Shown here: positions 23,885 through 34,173 of the stretch, in pieces
Layout of the letters: the number at the start of each line of letters is the position of its first letter
Numbering within the stretch: position 1 is the stretch's first letter
DNA from: Episyrphus balteatus
Taxonomy: Eukaryota > Arthropoda > Insecta > Diptera > Syrphidae
Direction: 5' to 3'
Length of the DNA: 64,000 nucleotides
NCBI RefSeq assembly: GCF_945859705.1
Contig: NC_079135.1
Coordinates: forward strand, 20,214,501 to 20,278,500
Translations under genes and position numbers: made by a program
The notes under the pieces: model-generated
The model's input: only the letters and a program-made list of their open reading frames with translations
What the model was told of the DNA's origin: nothing
Databases searched by the model: none

Positions 23885-25854
23885 CAGGGTTACAAAAAGC
23901 TCACATTTCAGCTCAGCTCACAGCTCAGCTCAAATTTGAGCTAGGTACCATAGCTTAGCTCATTTGAGCTGAGTTGAAAGTGAGCTGAGCTGAAAGTGAG
24001 CGCCCCAACTTCCAACGCATATATCTCGGAATTTTGAAAAAAAATGAAAAAATTTTTTTTGATGCCAAAAGGTAGCGGGGACTCTAACCTACATTTGGGT
24101 ACATCTCTCATCCCTGTAGGTCCACGCGTTCTCAAACCGGGAGAACTTAAAGTAAAAAAAAAAAATAGGCACGATTCTGAAAAAATAGGCATGATGTGGC
24201 GGTTTAACATGGAAGGCGATTTTTTAAAAATCTGACAATGTGCAAAGCGTAGGCCCATGACACAAGCTATCATTTGGCATCACTCCCAAAAATTACTCCC
24301 AAGCGGTTAAGCTTCCAGGAGCGTTTAGAGATTCGGGGATTTTTCGAAAAAAAAATTTACCCCAACTTTCAAAACCGATTTTCTCGGAATTTTAAAAAAA
24401 AGTCGAAAAACCGGATTATACCACTATCGGGTAGCTGAGAATATAAGCTTTCATATGGCACCACTCCCCTGTTTCTAGATCAAAGCGTTCCAACGCCTAT
24501 ATCTCGGAATTTTGAAAAAAAAATGAAAAAAATTTTGTTGATGCCAAAAGGTAGCGGGGACTCTAACCTACATTTGGGTACAACTCTCATCCCTGTAGGT
24601 CCACGCGTTCTCAAACCGGGAGAACTTAAAAGTAAAAAAAAAAAATAGGCACGATTCTGAAAAAATAGGCATGATGTGACGGTTTAACATGGAAGGCGAT
24701 TTTTTAAAAATCTGACAATGTGCAAAGCGTAGGCCCATGACACAAGCTATCATTTGGCATCACTCCCAAAAATAACTCTCAAGCGGTTTAGCTTCCAGGA
24801 GCGTTTAAAGATTCGGGGATTTTTCGAAAAAAAAAATTTACCCCAACTTTCAAAACCGATTTTCTCGGAATTTTAAAAAAAGTCGAAAAACCGGATTATA
24901 CCACTATCGGGTAGCTGAGAATATAAGCTTTCATATGGCACCACTCCCCTGTCTCTAGATCAAAGCGTTCCAACGCCTATATCGCGGAATTTTGAAGAAA
25001 ATTAAAATAAAATTTTTGATGCCAAAAGATGGCGGGGACTCTAACCTACATTTGGGTACAACTCTCATCCCTGTAGGTCCACGCGTTCTCAAACCGGGAG
25101 AGCTTAAAAGTAAAAAAAAAATAGGCACGATTCTGAAAAAATAGGCATGATGTGGCGGTTTAACATGGAAGGCGATTTTTTAAAAATCTGACAATGTGCA
25201 AAGCGTAGGCCCATGACACAAGCTATCATTTGGCATCACTGCCAAAAATTTCTCTCAAGCGGTTTAGCTTCAAGGAGCGTTTAAAGATTCGGGGATTTTT
25301 CGAAAAAAAAAATTTACCCCAAATTTCAAAACCGATTTTCTCGGAATTTTAAAAAAAAGTCGAAAAACCGGATTGTACCGGAATTTTTTTTTTATGATAA
25401 AAAAAGAAATATTTTACTAAAAAAATAGAAATATATTTACTATCAAAAACACCAAGAGAAAAGATCACGAAAAATTATCTGTCTTATTTATAAAAATATC
25501 TATGTGTTAAAATAATTCCATTAATAACTAGAAACAAACAACTTAAGCTATGGTGTTTTATAAAAGTTTAAAATATCTTCATATTTCATTATACTTTCCA
25601 AATAAAAATCAATGTATCCTCTCACCCATCACAGCTCAGCTCAGCTCACTTTACCTTAGCTCACCCAACAGCTCAGCTCAGCTCACCGACAGCTCAGCTC
25701 ACCCAACAGCTCAGCTCAACCATCAGCTCTGCTCACTTTCAGCTTAGCTCAAATGAGCTGAGCTATGGTACATAGCTCAAAAGTGAGCTAGCTCAAAATT
25801 TGAGCTGAGCTGCGAGCTGAGCTCAGCTCACTTTTGAGCTTTGTAGCAACCCTG
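23885..25854. mobile_element. hAT-like non-autonomous element, 1.97 kb, with AGCTC-rich ends and tandem core
   Basis: CAAGTTGC at 23877-23884 is repeated exactly at 25855-25862, an 8-bp target duplication in which the left copy is also part of the minisatellite. Ends are CAGGGTTACAAAAAGCTCA and, inversely, CAGGGTTGCTACAAAGCTCA. Subterminal regions (23908-24000 and 25630-25840) are packed with AGCTC/GAGCT pentamers in both orientations. The centre is three tandem units of about 479 bp. No transposase is encoded; the 110-residue reverse frame 23941-24273 is made of the tandem unit and recurs in the next unit. Confidence 0.88.
24001..25382. repeat. 479-bp tandem repeat, about 2.9 copies, inside the hAT-like element
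   Basis: Units begin near 24001, 24480 and 24960, each with CCAACGC(A/C)TATATC(T/G)CGGAA. Each unit also contains an internal echo, AACCGATTTTCTCGGAATTT, so it looks like an older dimer. Divergence between units is only a few per cent by eye, mainly poly-A length, so the amplification is recent relative to most repeats in the window. The third unit is truncated just before 25383. Confidence 0.9.
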
Positions 25855-25862
25855 CAAGTTGC

Positions 25863-27170
25863 ATATTGCTACTACTAGTGCTGAAGCACACACAATCCTC
25901 ATAAAATTACCATATAGCATATTTTATGCGCAATTTGTTTACTTTCGTTAAGCATATACCGTACGTTCTGAACCGCACAACATGAGTAAATTTCACAGAT
26001 TAAATTGAAAACTACATGGATGCAAGGAGGATGAAAGAATTAATTTATTGTTCACTTGATAAAAATGTAAAAAAACGAAGTGTGGATTAATTAATTTAAT
26101 AATAGAAATTAAAAATATCAAATGAAATTCATTTATATATACTGAATGAGAAGTATAACTTCAGTCGCGTGTACATGTGTACACACACTCTTTTTTTTTT
26201 AATATTGTTCAATTCATAAAAATAAATCGTTAAACGGTATTATTATTATTACGCCATTTTGACTTCGAAATAAAAATTTAGCATGGGCAAGAATTTAGTA
26301 TGGGCACTTTTGGGACTATTGGCTTTTTGGGACCAATTACAGGTTTTTATGTCTCTTCGAAAAAAAACCCTTTCACCAAAATTTTTTTTATGAAAACTCT
26401 TTATTCTTGATTTCTATACCAAAATCAATATTTTTACCCAATTTCAGATTCTTAATTCTTATACCAACCAAAACATTTACACCAGGTTTTAAAAATGAAT
26501 AAAATTTAAGTCAGCTGTTATGATACCTTCCTCACACACAACTTAACCTATCAAAAAAAACACCCTTTCACCAAAAATAATTTTAAGAACTTTATGAATC
26601 CTTTGTCCCTGCTTTATCTAAAACCTTCATCCCGAATTTTATTAGTGTAACGTGTTTTTCAAATGGGTTTCGGTTATATTTTACTTGTTGAAGTATAAAA
26701 ACAAGCACAATTGTTTTTAATCGGCAATAACTTTTCTTAGAGCAATCGTATTGACTTTATTTTTATGTCATTAGATTCAACATCAAAAAATAATTTGAAA
26801 ACATGTGTCATGATGATATTCGACAAACAATTTTTCAGTATGTTTTTGACCTTCACCCCCTCCCTCTTGTCCGCGAAAAAAACACCCTTCCACCCAACTT
26901 TTTTTTTATAGACTTTTTTTGTACTTGGTTCATATCCCAAAAGCAAACTTTTTGCCAAGTTTCATGAGTGTAACAATTTTTTTTTTTTTAATGTCTATTT
27001 TACTAGAGGGCTAACTTCAATTTTTGAAAATTAAGTATCACACATTAATAATTAGAAAAATGATTTCAAGAATTTATAATTGAGAAAAAATTAGACGAGG
27101 GTTACCTATAGTAATTAAAAGAGTACTTTAACTATTGTCAGCTTTATTGCTTAAACGAGTATTTAACAGG
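25863..27170. repeat. Repeat family C region (AAAACACCCTTTCACC motif)
   Basis: After about 490 bases of featureless AT-rich DNA, the motif AAAA(A)CACCCTTTCACC followed by an A/T-rich block and TTATGAA(A)ACTCTTTATTC occurs near 26361, 26555 and 26877. The last one is followed by GCCAAGTTTCATGAGTGTAA near 26955. Inverted and direct relatives are at 53584-54310, and fragments at 36960-37030 and 37820-37940. No coding capacity. The class is unknown. Confidence 0.65.
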
Positions 27171-27179
27171 AGAATGGTC

Positions 27180-27690
27180 ATTTTGGACGTTCGGCGGCCA
27201 TTTATAAAATTGTTATCAAAAAAAAGAAAACTTTTAAGTTTTGAGCACTTTTTATCAAATTTTTGAAAAAAAACGTCCAAAAAGAGATTGTTAACCTAAA
27301 ACTTCTCTACAACTCTGCTATATAATTTTTTTCTGTATCGCTATAATTACTAATGGTATTAACAGTTTTTTGTTAAAAAAAAAACCATTTTATACCAAAT
27401 GTAGAGACTACATACGAAGCATTCAAAATTTAAAGATTTTGTTGAAAAAAAAAAAATTAAGAAAAAAGTAAGAAAGATAAAGATAAAAATCACAGACAAA
27501 AAACTATATTTTTTGACAAAAAAAATAGTACAACGGAGTTGTTGTGAATTTTAAGGTGAACAATCTTTTCTCGGACAATTTTTTTCAAATTTTTGATAAA
27601 AAGTGGTCAAAGCTTTTACCTAGGATGAATAGAAGTCGAGATATTTAACAAAAACTAAAATCCAAGATGTCGACCAAAAGGTTTATTTAA
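27180..27690. repeat. Foldback element with long imperfect inverted arms
   Basis: The left arm (for example GCACTTTTTATCAAATTTTT near 27244, then CTACAACTCTGCTATA near 27307) is matched in inverse order on the right (AAATTTTTGATAAAAAGTGG near 27587, preceded by TAGTACAACGGAGTTGTTGT near 27526). Arms are roughly 140-160 bases with many mismatches and indels. The exact ends and target duplication are not clear. No gene is present. Confidence 0.65.
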
Positions 27691-27789
27691 CGAGTGCGAA
27701 AAATCAGAGTTATAATAATATTTAGCCAATTCTCTATCGAATGATCAAACAAAATTTGGGTATTGTACAAACTGCTGGTTCAAATTATA

Positions 27790-28219
27790 CACAGAGAAAA
27801 ATAGACCACATAAAATAGAACAAAAACAATAAGATTTCTCTATGGTTTTCATCCAAGAAGGAAACCTTATTAAAACAATCGGGTTTTCCTTATTGTTTTA
27901 AAATCTGCAAAAAAATAAAAAAAACGATGACCAGGCTGGGAATCGAACTGGAGACTTCAAATCATTAGTCGCCCACCTTACCACCTGAACCAACCTGCCA
28001 TGAAAATAATGATCGCGATTTTTGTTCTACTGCTAAGTTGCAAAAAAAATCAACTTTTCAGTCAAATTTTAATAAGATTTTCTTTATAAAAATAATAAGA
28101 AATCTCCTTAAAAAAACCTTATTAATCGTTGATTTTAATAAGATTTCCTTATGAAATGTATGGACGGTAAAACAATATGGCAATCTGTTAGTTTTTAGCG
28201 GGTCATATTTTTCTCTGTG
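27790..28219 (-). mobile_element. TA-flanked TIR MITE carrying a tRNA-like segment, copy 1 (430 bp)
   Basis: CACAGAGAAAAATA at the left and TATTTTTCTCTGTG at the right are perfect inverse ends; TA is at 27788-27789 and 28220-28221. On the minus strand, 28000 back to about 27928 reads like a decayed tRNA: a box-A-like TGGTTCAGGTGG (27981-27992) and a box-B-like AGTTCGATTCC (27939-27949) are correctly spaced, but the T stem and acceptor stem do not pair well. ATAAGATTTC/GGAAACCTTATT blocks repeat on both sides. No protein is encoded. A shorter second copy lies at 37948-38219. Confidence 0.82.
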
Positions 28220-28221
28220 TA

Positions 28222-29366
28222 TATGACCTGGACTAATAAATTTGTTTTTTTTGTAATGATTTTTAAGATTTATGGTATTTTCGAGTATTTTTTAGCTTAA
28301 TGGTAACTTCGTAGAAAAAAAATATTGATAAACCTGTGAAATTCACCATCAAAAAAATAGTTAATATCGTCCGTGAGAAGCAAGCGCAATCCGCACGTTG
28401 ATGTTATGCGGAACATTTCAACATTGCCGATAATATAATAAAAAGTCAAATAATTCAGCACAATCAAGATAATCGAATCGATTATTTACCATTCCGTCAA
28501 GTATATTTTTGGGCCATCACGTTTTGCCGTGTATATGCCATCATGCGTTTGTATTTGTATTTGTTCTTTCCCATCACTCTCTGCCTCTCTCTATTGCTTC
28601 TGCTATTCTCACGAATGAATGCTTCGTTTGACACTGGTGGCTCGATGGCTCCCAATGCGAGTCTTCCAATATCGCGCTCTGCTCTCAACTCAACCTCTAT
28701 ATCTCCCATTCATTTATAGTTCAAGGACCATCACACCGATGTCTCGAGTACACACGCACAAAATGTTGAACCTGTTCAAGCATACTAAAAAGCCACTGAC
28801 TCTCAATATAAATGCAATAAAGTCGTTGCGGAAAATTTTTTTTTTTTTATTTCGGGCGGGTTTTCCATTTAACTCCTTTTTGGAATTTAGAGTAGGAAGA
28901 TCTACTACGACAACTGTGCGAAGGCCTTCAAGAGATGAGATATATAAATTGTGAAATTTTGTGAAGGATGATATTGGTTATTTTTTTGGTGTAAGTGGAT
29001 GGAGAGACACGGTGGATATCTAGCTTTATAGCTGACATTGGAGGATTAGATTTTGTAATGGGTATCTATCTCTATTCCTGTAAGACATCTGTCTTTTCGG
29101 AGGAAAGAAGACAAATTGTAAGGAATTATGCACGTAATAGGCGTAGGCATATTCGTTTAGACTTTTTGATTCGCAATACAACAGTGAAGTTAATCCAATT
29201 TGATGCCCAAGCTATTTCGTTGTTGATTAGAATAGTTAAAATATATTAGTTTTTTGTATATAGGGTGTGAATTCTACCGATGTTGAAAGTTCAAATGACC
29301 TTAATTTAATTAAATCTTGAGGTTTAATCTTGAACTGACTTAATTTAATTTTCTCTTGTACCGATT
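28222..29366. other. Non-genic stretch with a GC-balanced island (possible solo LTR or regulatory island)
   Basis: About 28370-28760 is much less A/T-biased than its surroundings. Read on the minus strand the island begins TGTGATGGTCCTTGAACTAT near 28736, and a second TGATGGCCC lies near 28515. A TG start and compact size would fit a solo LTR, but no matching end or target duplication could be fixed. Small frames here (28497-28709 reverse, 28619-28954 and 28995-29249 forward) show no recognisable domain. Confidence 0.3.
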
Positions 29367-30024
29367 CACGGAGTAAAAAAGGGCGCCTTTAAATAAGATG
29401 ATGTTCACTTTAAACCTTACCTTCTTCAAAAAAAATACTATTTACGCTTAAAATAAGCGTAATCCGCTTAAAATAAGTGGAATCTGCTTAAAATAAGCGG
29501 AATCCACCTAAGATAAGTGGAATTCGCTTAAAATAAGTTAAATCCGCTTAAAATAAGTGGAATCCGCTTGAAATAAGTGGAATCCGCTTAAAATAAGTCG
29601 AATCCGATTAAATTCTGTTAAATTAAAGGTGGACTTCATTTCATTTTAAAATAAATTTTAATGTTAACAAACCGACAAAAAAATTAACATCAGTCTTTAA
29701 CTTTTGTTATACGAGTAGAGTAGTTTATCATACCTACTTATTTCCAACCGCGATGGTAAAGCACTCACCTTGTGACAAAACAGTTGTAGGAGCAATTACT
29801 AGTGGCTGCCAGTTTTGTTTTAATTAAAATGTTTCCACGTAAAAAAATAAAATTATTTTCCGCTTAAATTAAGTGGATTTTTTTTAATTGCACATTCAAG
29901 AAATTAAGAAGATTTATCAACTTAATTTAAGACCGAAGTTATTTGAAAAAAAAAAAAACATGCAGAAATCCACTTAATTTAATACCGAATCCGCTTATTT
30001 TTAGGTGTTTTTTTTTTCTCCGTG
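29367..30024. mobile_element. TIR element (CACGGAG ends) with hairpin array
   Basis: CACGGAGTAAAAAA at the left is the inverse of TTTTTTTCTCCGTG at the right, with one mismatch. The interior holds the 20-bp array described next, and a half-site CCGCTTAAATTAAGTGG (29860-29876) that also appears in an adjacent partial duplication. No clear target duplication was found. No coding capacity. Confidence 0.6.
29444..29623. repeat. 20-bp tandem array, 9 units, each a small hairpin
   Basis: The consensus unit CCGCTTAAAATAAGTGGAAT is repeated eight times, plus one decayed unit. Each unit is itself near-palindromic (CCRCTTA, short loop, TAAGYGG), so the array is a string of phased 7-bp-stem hairpins. 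There are no spacers between units, so this is not CRISPR. The units also resemble single sites at 29860-29876 and 30145-30162. Confidence 0.9.
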
Positions 30025-30139
30025 CGTCGGATATTTTTTTTTTTTTTATTTTTTGATCCAAAATTATTTATCATGGTTCGGCGGAATTTTCATATAAAAA
30101 AGGGAGCAGCTGTGTTTCTGCAGCGGCGGTGATCGCGAA

Positions 30140-30285
30140 ATTTTCCGCTAAAATTAAGTGGATTTCTTTTAAATTTTCACATTCATGAAATTATAAGAGT
30201 TATCCACTTAAATTAAGACGGAAATCATCTTGACAAAAAACCACACAGAAATCCGCTTGTTTTTAGTTGTTTTTTCCGTTTTCCT
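30140..30285 (+). repeat. Partial duplication of 29855-30025
   Basis: TTCCGCTAAAATTAAGTGGA, CCACTTAAATTAAGAC and AGAAATCCGCTTGTTTTTAG recur in the same order as in the right part of the preceding TIR element, at about 80-85% similarity by eye. Between the two is a GC-richer segment (30095-30140, CAGCGGCGGTGATCGCG). This could be a second truncated element copy or a segmental duplication. Confidence 0.65.
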
Positions 30286-31940
30286 TTTTTTGGTTCATTT
30301 CACAAAAAATGCCCGCGTAAAATGCTCACGCAAAAGTAAACAAATTTTGTTTTCTTTTTTATGCTGCACAATAATTATAAAAATAGCAGAAACTAAAGAA
30401 AGAATGTACTAAAACAAATTGCTTTGACAATTGGAAACCCAGAAGAAACATGTTCCATGTAAATTCTGACAACATAAATGAAGACAAAGTCCATCCAACC
30501 TCCAAAGGTAGGATAATCTTAAAAAAAAAAAAAAAATGTGTAATCATTTGTTAAAAAAAAAACGAAAAAAGACACGAAAACCAAAAAAAAATTCTTTAGA
30601 ATAAAAAAAAACGCAACAACTTTAAGCAAACAAATGACACTGAATGTTTTCCTTTATCCCACATCAGTCATCAGGATGCAAACAGACACCCAGAGCAAAC
30701 GGAAAACGGATGAACGAAATGCACTTTTCCAGCATATCCTTGCTCCCGTTTTATCTGTGTGTGTGTGTTCGTTTTGTATACCTACCAACTACTTGCTTGC
30801 CAGCTTCACAGCTTGTCTGCCAAACATTTACAGTCATGCGAATTTTTACAAAAGCATCCGGCATGCTTGAATTTTTTTTTTTTTCTAAAAAAAAAAAATA
30901 TTGTACCAAACGAAATCTAAATTTGCACACTCCCAGCATAAAAATAAAAAAAACCATACACACGCACACATAAATAATAATAGTACATTCAGAAAAACCG
31001 ACCCCTTCACAACAGGAAAAGCACATTTTGTGGTATTAAAGTAGATTTTTTTTTCTCGTCATTTTCTCTTTTTTTTTATTTCTATTTATGTTTTTCTTTC
31101 AATTTTTTAACAAAAAAAAAAGCTGAAAAGTTGAAAAGTTTTGACCAAGAATCCATTTAAAGTTTTATGTTTTTTTTTTTGCTTTTCTTTCTTTAAGTTT
31201 AGTTCTGATAAAGAAGAAAAAAAAAAACATGGCATGGAGTATTGAATCTTATGATTTACAGATGCAGATGCAATTGTGAAATTGAATGGATTTTTTGGTA
31301 CCTAAGTCCGTTTTGTAAAATAAAAACTTTTAAAAGAATGAACAAAAGACCAACAAAAAATAAACAAAAAACTGAAAAGAAGCAAAACTTTGACTTCTTC
31401 AGTTCATAAAATATTTCTGAGCTTAAGTTACCTTGCACCAATGTGTTGTATATAACTACAAAAATATTTATTTTATAAAGTATAAGTAATACATAACTAC
31501 AACATCAATGAAAGTCAAATACATAAAATAAAGTAAATCACAAAGATAGACGAAAAAACAATAGTCCTTTGACCTGTCTGTCTGTAAAAATAGTCAATGG
31601 CTAAATGGATGGTTCGATTTGTTTTCAACTGGATTTGTCAGAATGATGAAGAATCCCAGATTGGGATTTGTCTTGCCTTAAGCGAATTATTATTAAAAAA
31701 TATTTTTCACAAAAATGTCACCAATTACCTCTTCAGATTGCTGTGAATATATGTAGTTTTCACCCTACCTGCAATAGAACATTTTTTTTTTAAATCTTAT
31801 TTTAATTAATTAACGACTAAGCCACTTTGACTTAAATATTTAAAAAGAATCATTAAAGTTAAAATTTTAGTAGGTATCTAAAAAAAATTAAGATCAATGA
31901 AATCATTAGGGTTCGAGAACAAAATTAAATAAAGTGACAT
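30286..31940. other. AT-rich non-genic stretch
   Basis: No gene is recognised. A short TG run is at about 30758-30770, and poly-A/poly-T tracts are abundant. The frames around 30634-31026 overlap on both strands and carry no motifs. Confidence 0.6.
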
Positions 31941-31941
31941 G

Positions 31942-32390
31942 ACTGGGTTGCATCCACTTGCTTTTATTTTAAAAGAAGCCTGAAATATTATAGCTTTTTA
32001 AAATTCATAACTTTTTTTAAGGAATTTATATCTATTATGTATACATTTTGGTCAAAAGATACAAAAACATCTTTTTCAATGGTTTTGTATTCCAATTTGA
32101 TTTTTTGGAGACGGAATTTTAGAAAAAAAAAAAATTGGAATGCCATTAAAAAGAAAATATATATCAACGACACAAGAAAATAAATTTAAAAAAACTCAAT
32201 GGTCCGTTTTCAAAAATTTTACTTGTCAAACAAAAAATTTGATTTTTTTTTTAATGCAAAAATTATTTTTTTTTTCCGAATTTCAAATTCTGCCGGGGTC
32301 AAAAATCCTAGGAATAAAAGTTTTTTATATTGACATTTATTCTTTTGATAGACTAACTGACGATTGAAAAATCAGGGCTAAAAGAACAAA
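31942..32390 (+). repeat. Repeat family B, copy (GACTGGGTTGCATCCACTTG start)
   Basis: It starts GACTGGGTTGCATCCACTTG, followed by GAAATATTATAGCTTTTTAA, matching the starts at 47829 and 48748 (CTGG(G)GTCGCACGTA(C/T)TTG). The T-rich interior includes ATGCAAAAATTATTTTTTTT. Ends are not sharply defined, and no coding function was seen. Confidence 0.55.
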
Positions 32391-32440
32391 TGAATTAGAT
32401 AAACAAATAAAAAAATAAATAGCTAAATAGCTAAATCAGC

Positions 32441-34173
32441 AAAAAAGAGGTTGTCTGTAAAGCCGGTTTACGGAAGATGATTTTACGTGATAACGTCGTA
32501 AAAAAACAGGTTGTTTGCTTTTAAAATGAGTCAATTGAAGCGTTTACTTATTTCAAACAATCATAATTTACAAGGAAAAGCTAAACAAAATTACCTTTTT
32601 TCTTTTCTCATTATATTAATTTTTTTATTTTAAAAGCTTAAAAATAAAATTATACCATTAAAAAGCCAAATATTTCTTCTAAATATGTAATGAAATCATT
32701 TTTAAATTTTTACAATGAGCAAAAAGTATTAAAATAATTTATTAACAATGATTTCTTATGAAAAAAGTGAAAAAATCATTTCCATCACCCAAAAACCTAT
32801 AAAAAATTTTATACCACCTGAAAGCTTATTGCATCAGCTCAAAATTTATGTATCGATCATGTCTATTAGTCATCTACAAAAAGAGCTAGAATTTTTTGAA
32901 CTCGATCAAATTTCATTAAAAAAAGCAAAAAAAAAACATTTATTTGTATGTTCTCACGCTATGGAATCAATTTTTTTGTTTGACAACCTATACAAAATTT
33001 TATACCATGTGAAAGCTTATTATTTCACCTTTCATATGACGTATCAATCTCATTTCAAAGATGCCTACAAGAGAAGTTAGAATTTCATAAAGTCAACCAT
33101 GTGGAATTTCCAGATTGAGATTACGTTACTTCCCACACTGGTGGCTGTTCGGGGGGCAACAGATCTCAACTGGTGTTTTGAGGTTTTTCGCAAGTTTCTT
33201 GAATTAACATTGTGTAACCTGTAGTTAGTCTACCGTTATGTGTGATATACCAAATGAAAGATAATTGTTTCAGGATGCTCATAAAAGTTAAATAAAATTT
33301 CTATCTGCTCTTGGTCAAAAGTTTTACCTGTTGAATTCTTTTTTTTCCGTTATCTCAAAATTATGTTTACGAAAATGATTGAAACTTCGCACACATATAG
33401 TCGTAATCATGGTCTATCATTATTCCGTGTATTTTACTCCTGTATCTATTAAAGAAAAAAAGATAAAAATAAAAAAACGATGAAAATCGGTTAAAAACGG
33501 TCAAAAAACATGTTTTTTATAAAACTCGTTTCTTCCGTCATTCAGTCAAAACTTACTAAATGATTCCCAGTTATGCATAAAGCCAAAACCTACATGTCCT
33601 ATAAGTTTAAGATTTTTCGAACGCTCAAAAAAAAAAGCTAAAAATCAAAAATTACCCAAAAATACCCCTAAAAAACAAGGTGTTTTTCAAAAATTCATAT
33701 TTCGAAACGCCTAATTTTTTTTCAATCATCTTTCACCTGGCATCTTTAGAATTGTCAAAAAAAATTTCCTTTACTCAAAATCATCATTCTGTCATAGCCC
33801 CAGCACGTGTACAACGTTCAAAAAAAACGTTTTAGCTTAGTTTCAAAATATTTTAGAATTTTTTCTTAAATGCAGTTATTCTTAAATCAATCTCTTCTAT
33901 CTATAACAAAAAGAATCAACTCTCTACGATCACGCGTTTAGATTTTAGCCCAAATTTCATCTTTCCGTTTTACCCCCGTTTACCCTTTTAAATGACGGAA
34001 TTTTTAAAAATCCTTCATTTGGATTAGGCTTTAGATTATTATCTTTCAAATAAGCTTTAGGAGATTTTTGTATCTGTAATAGTTTATTTTTAATTTTTAA
34101 TTGAAATTTTTGCAGCACCGCGAAAGTGCGAGAGTGTAACGTTAGAATATGGCGTCACTTTTTTGTGGTGGCT
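32441..34173 (+). mobile_element. Repeat family A, copy 4 (near full length, about 1.73 kb)
   Basis: One of two copies that run from the 5' start (AAAAAAGAGGTTGTCTGTAA) to the shared 3' end GGCGTCACTTTTTTGTGGTG, which is followed by different DNA in each. Just before the 3' end is GCACCGCGAAAGTGC, a small hairpin. The interior has A-rich degenerate repeats (near 32560, 32760 and 32920), then the conserved ACAGATCTCAACTGGTG block (33160). A 110-residue frame (32748-33080) is not conserved as a reading frame in other copies, so the element appears non-coding. No TIR or target duplication was detected. Confidence 0.82.

Noticed and set aside
23566..23944. Five overlapping ORFs on both strands with repeating peptide (for example HATCHMQLATCNLP)
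   Set aside because: They are translations of the 14-bp minisatellite, open in several frames because the unit lacks stop codons. There is no start context or conservation argument.
23941..24273. 110-residue reverse-strand ORF, recurring at 24568-24753
   Set aside because: It derives from the 479-bp tandem unit. Poly-A length changes between units break the frame, so it is not conserved as protein.
27928..28000. Functional tRNA gene on the minus strand
   Set aside because: Box-like motifs exist, but acceptor and T stems do not pair. It lies inside a MITE present in two copies.
29444..29623. CRISPR-like array
   Set aside because: Units are contiguous with no unique spacers, and the context is eukaryotic.
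32748..33080. 110-residue ORF in family A copy 4
   Set aside because: Equivalent segments in copies 1, 2, 5, 6 and 7 carry frame-breaking indels and stops, so the reading frame is not maintained.
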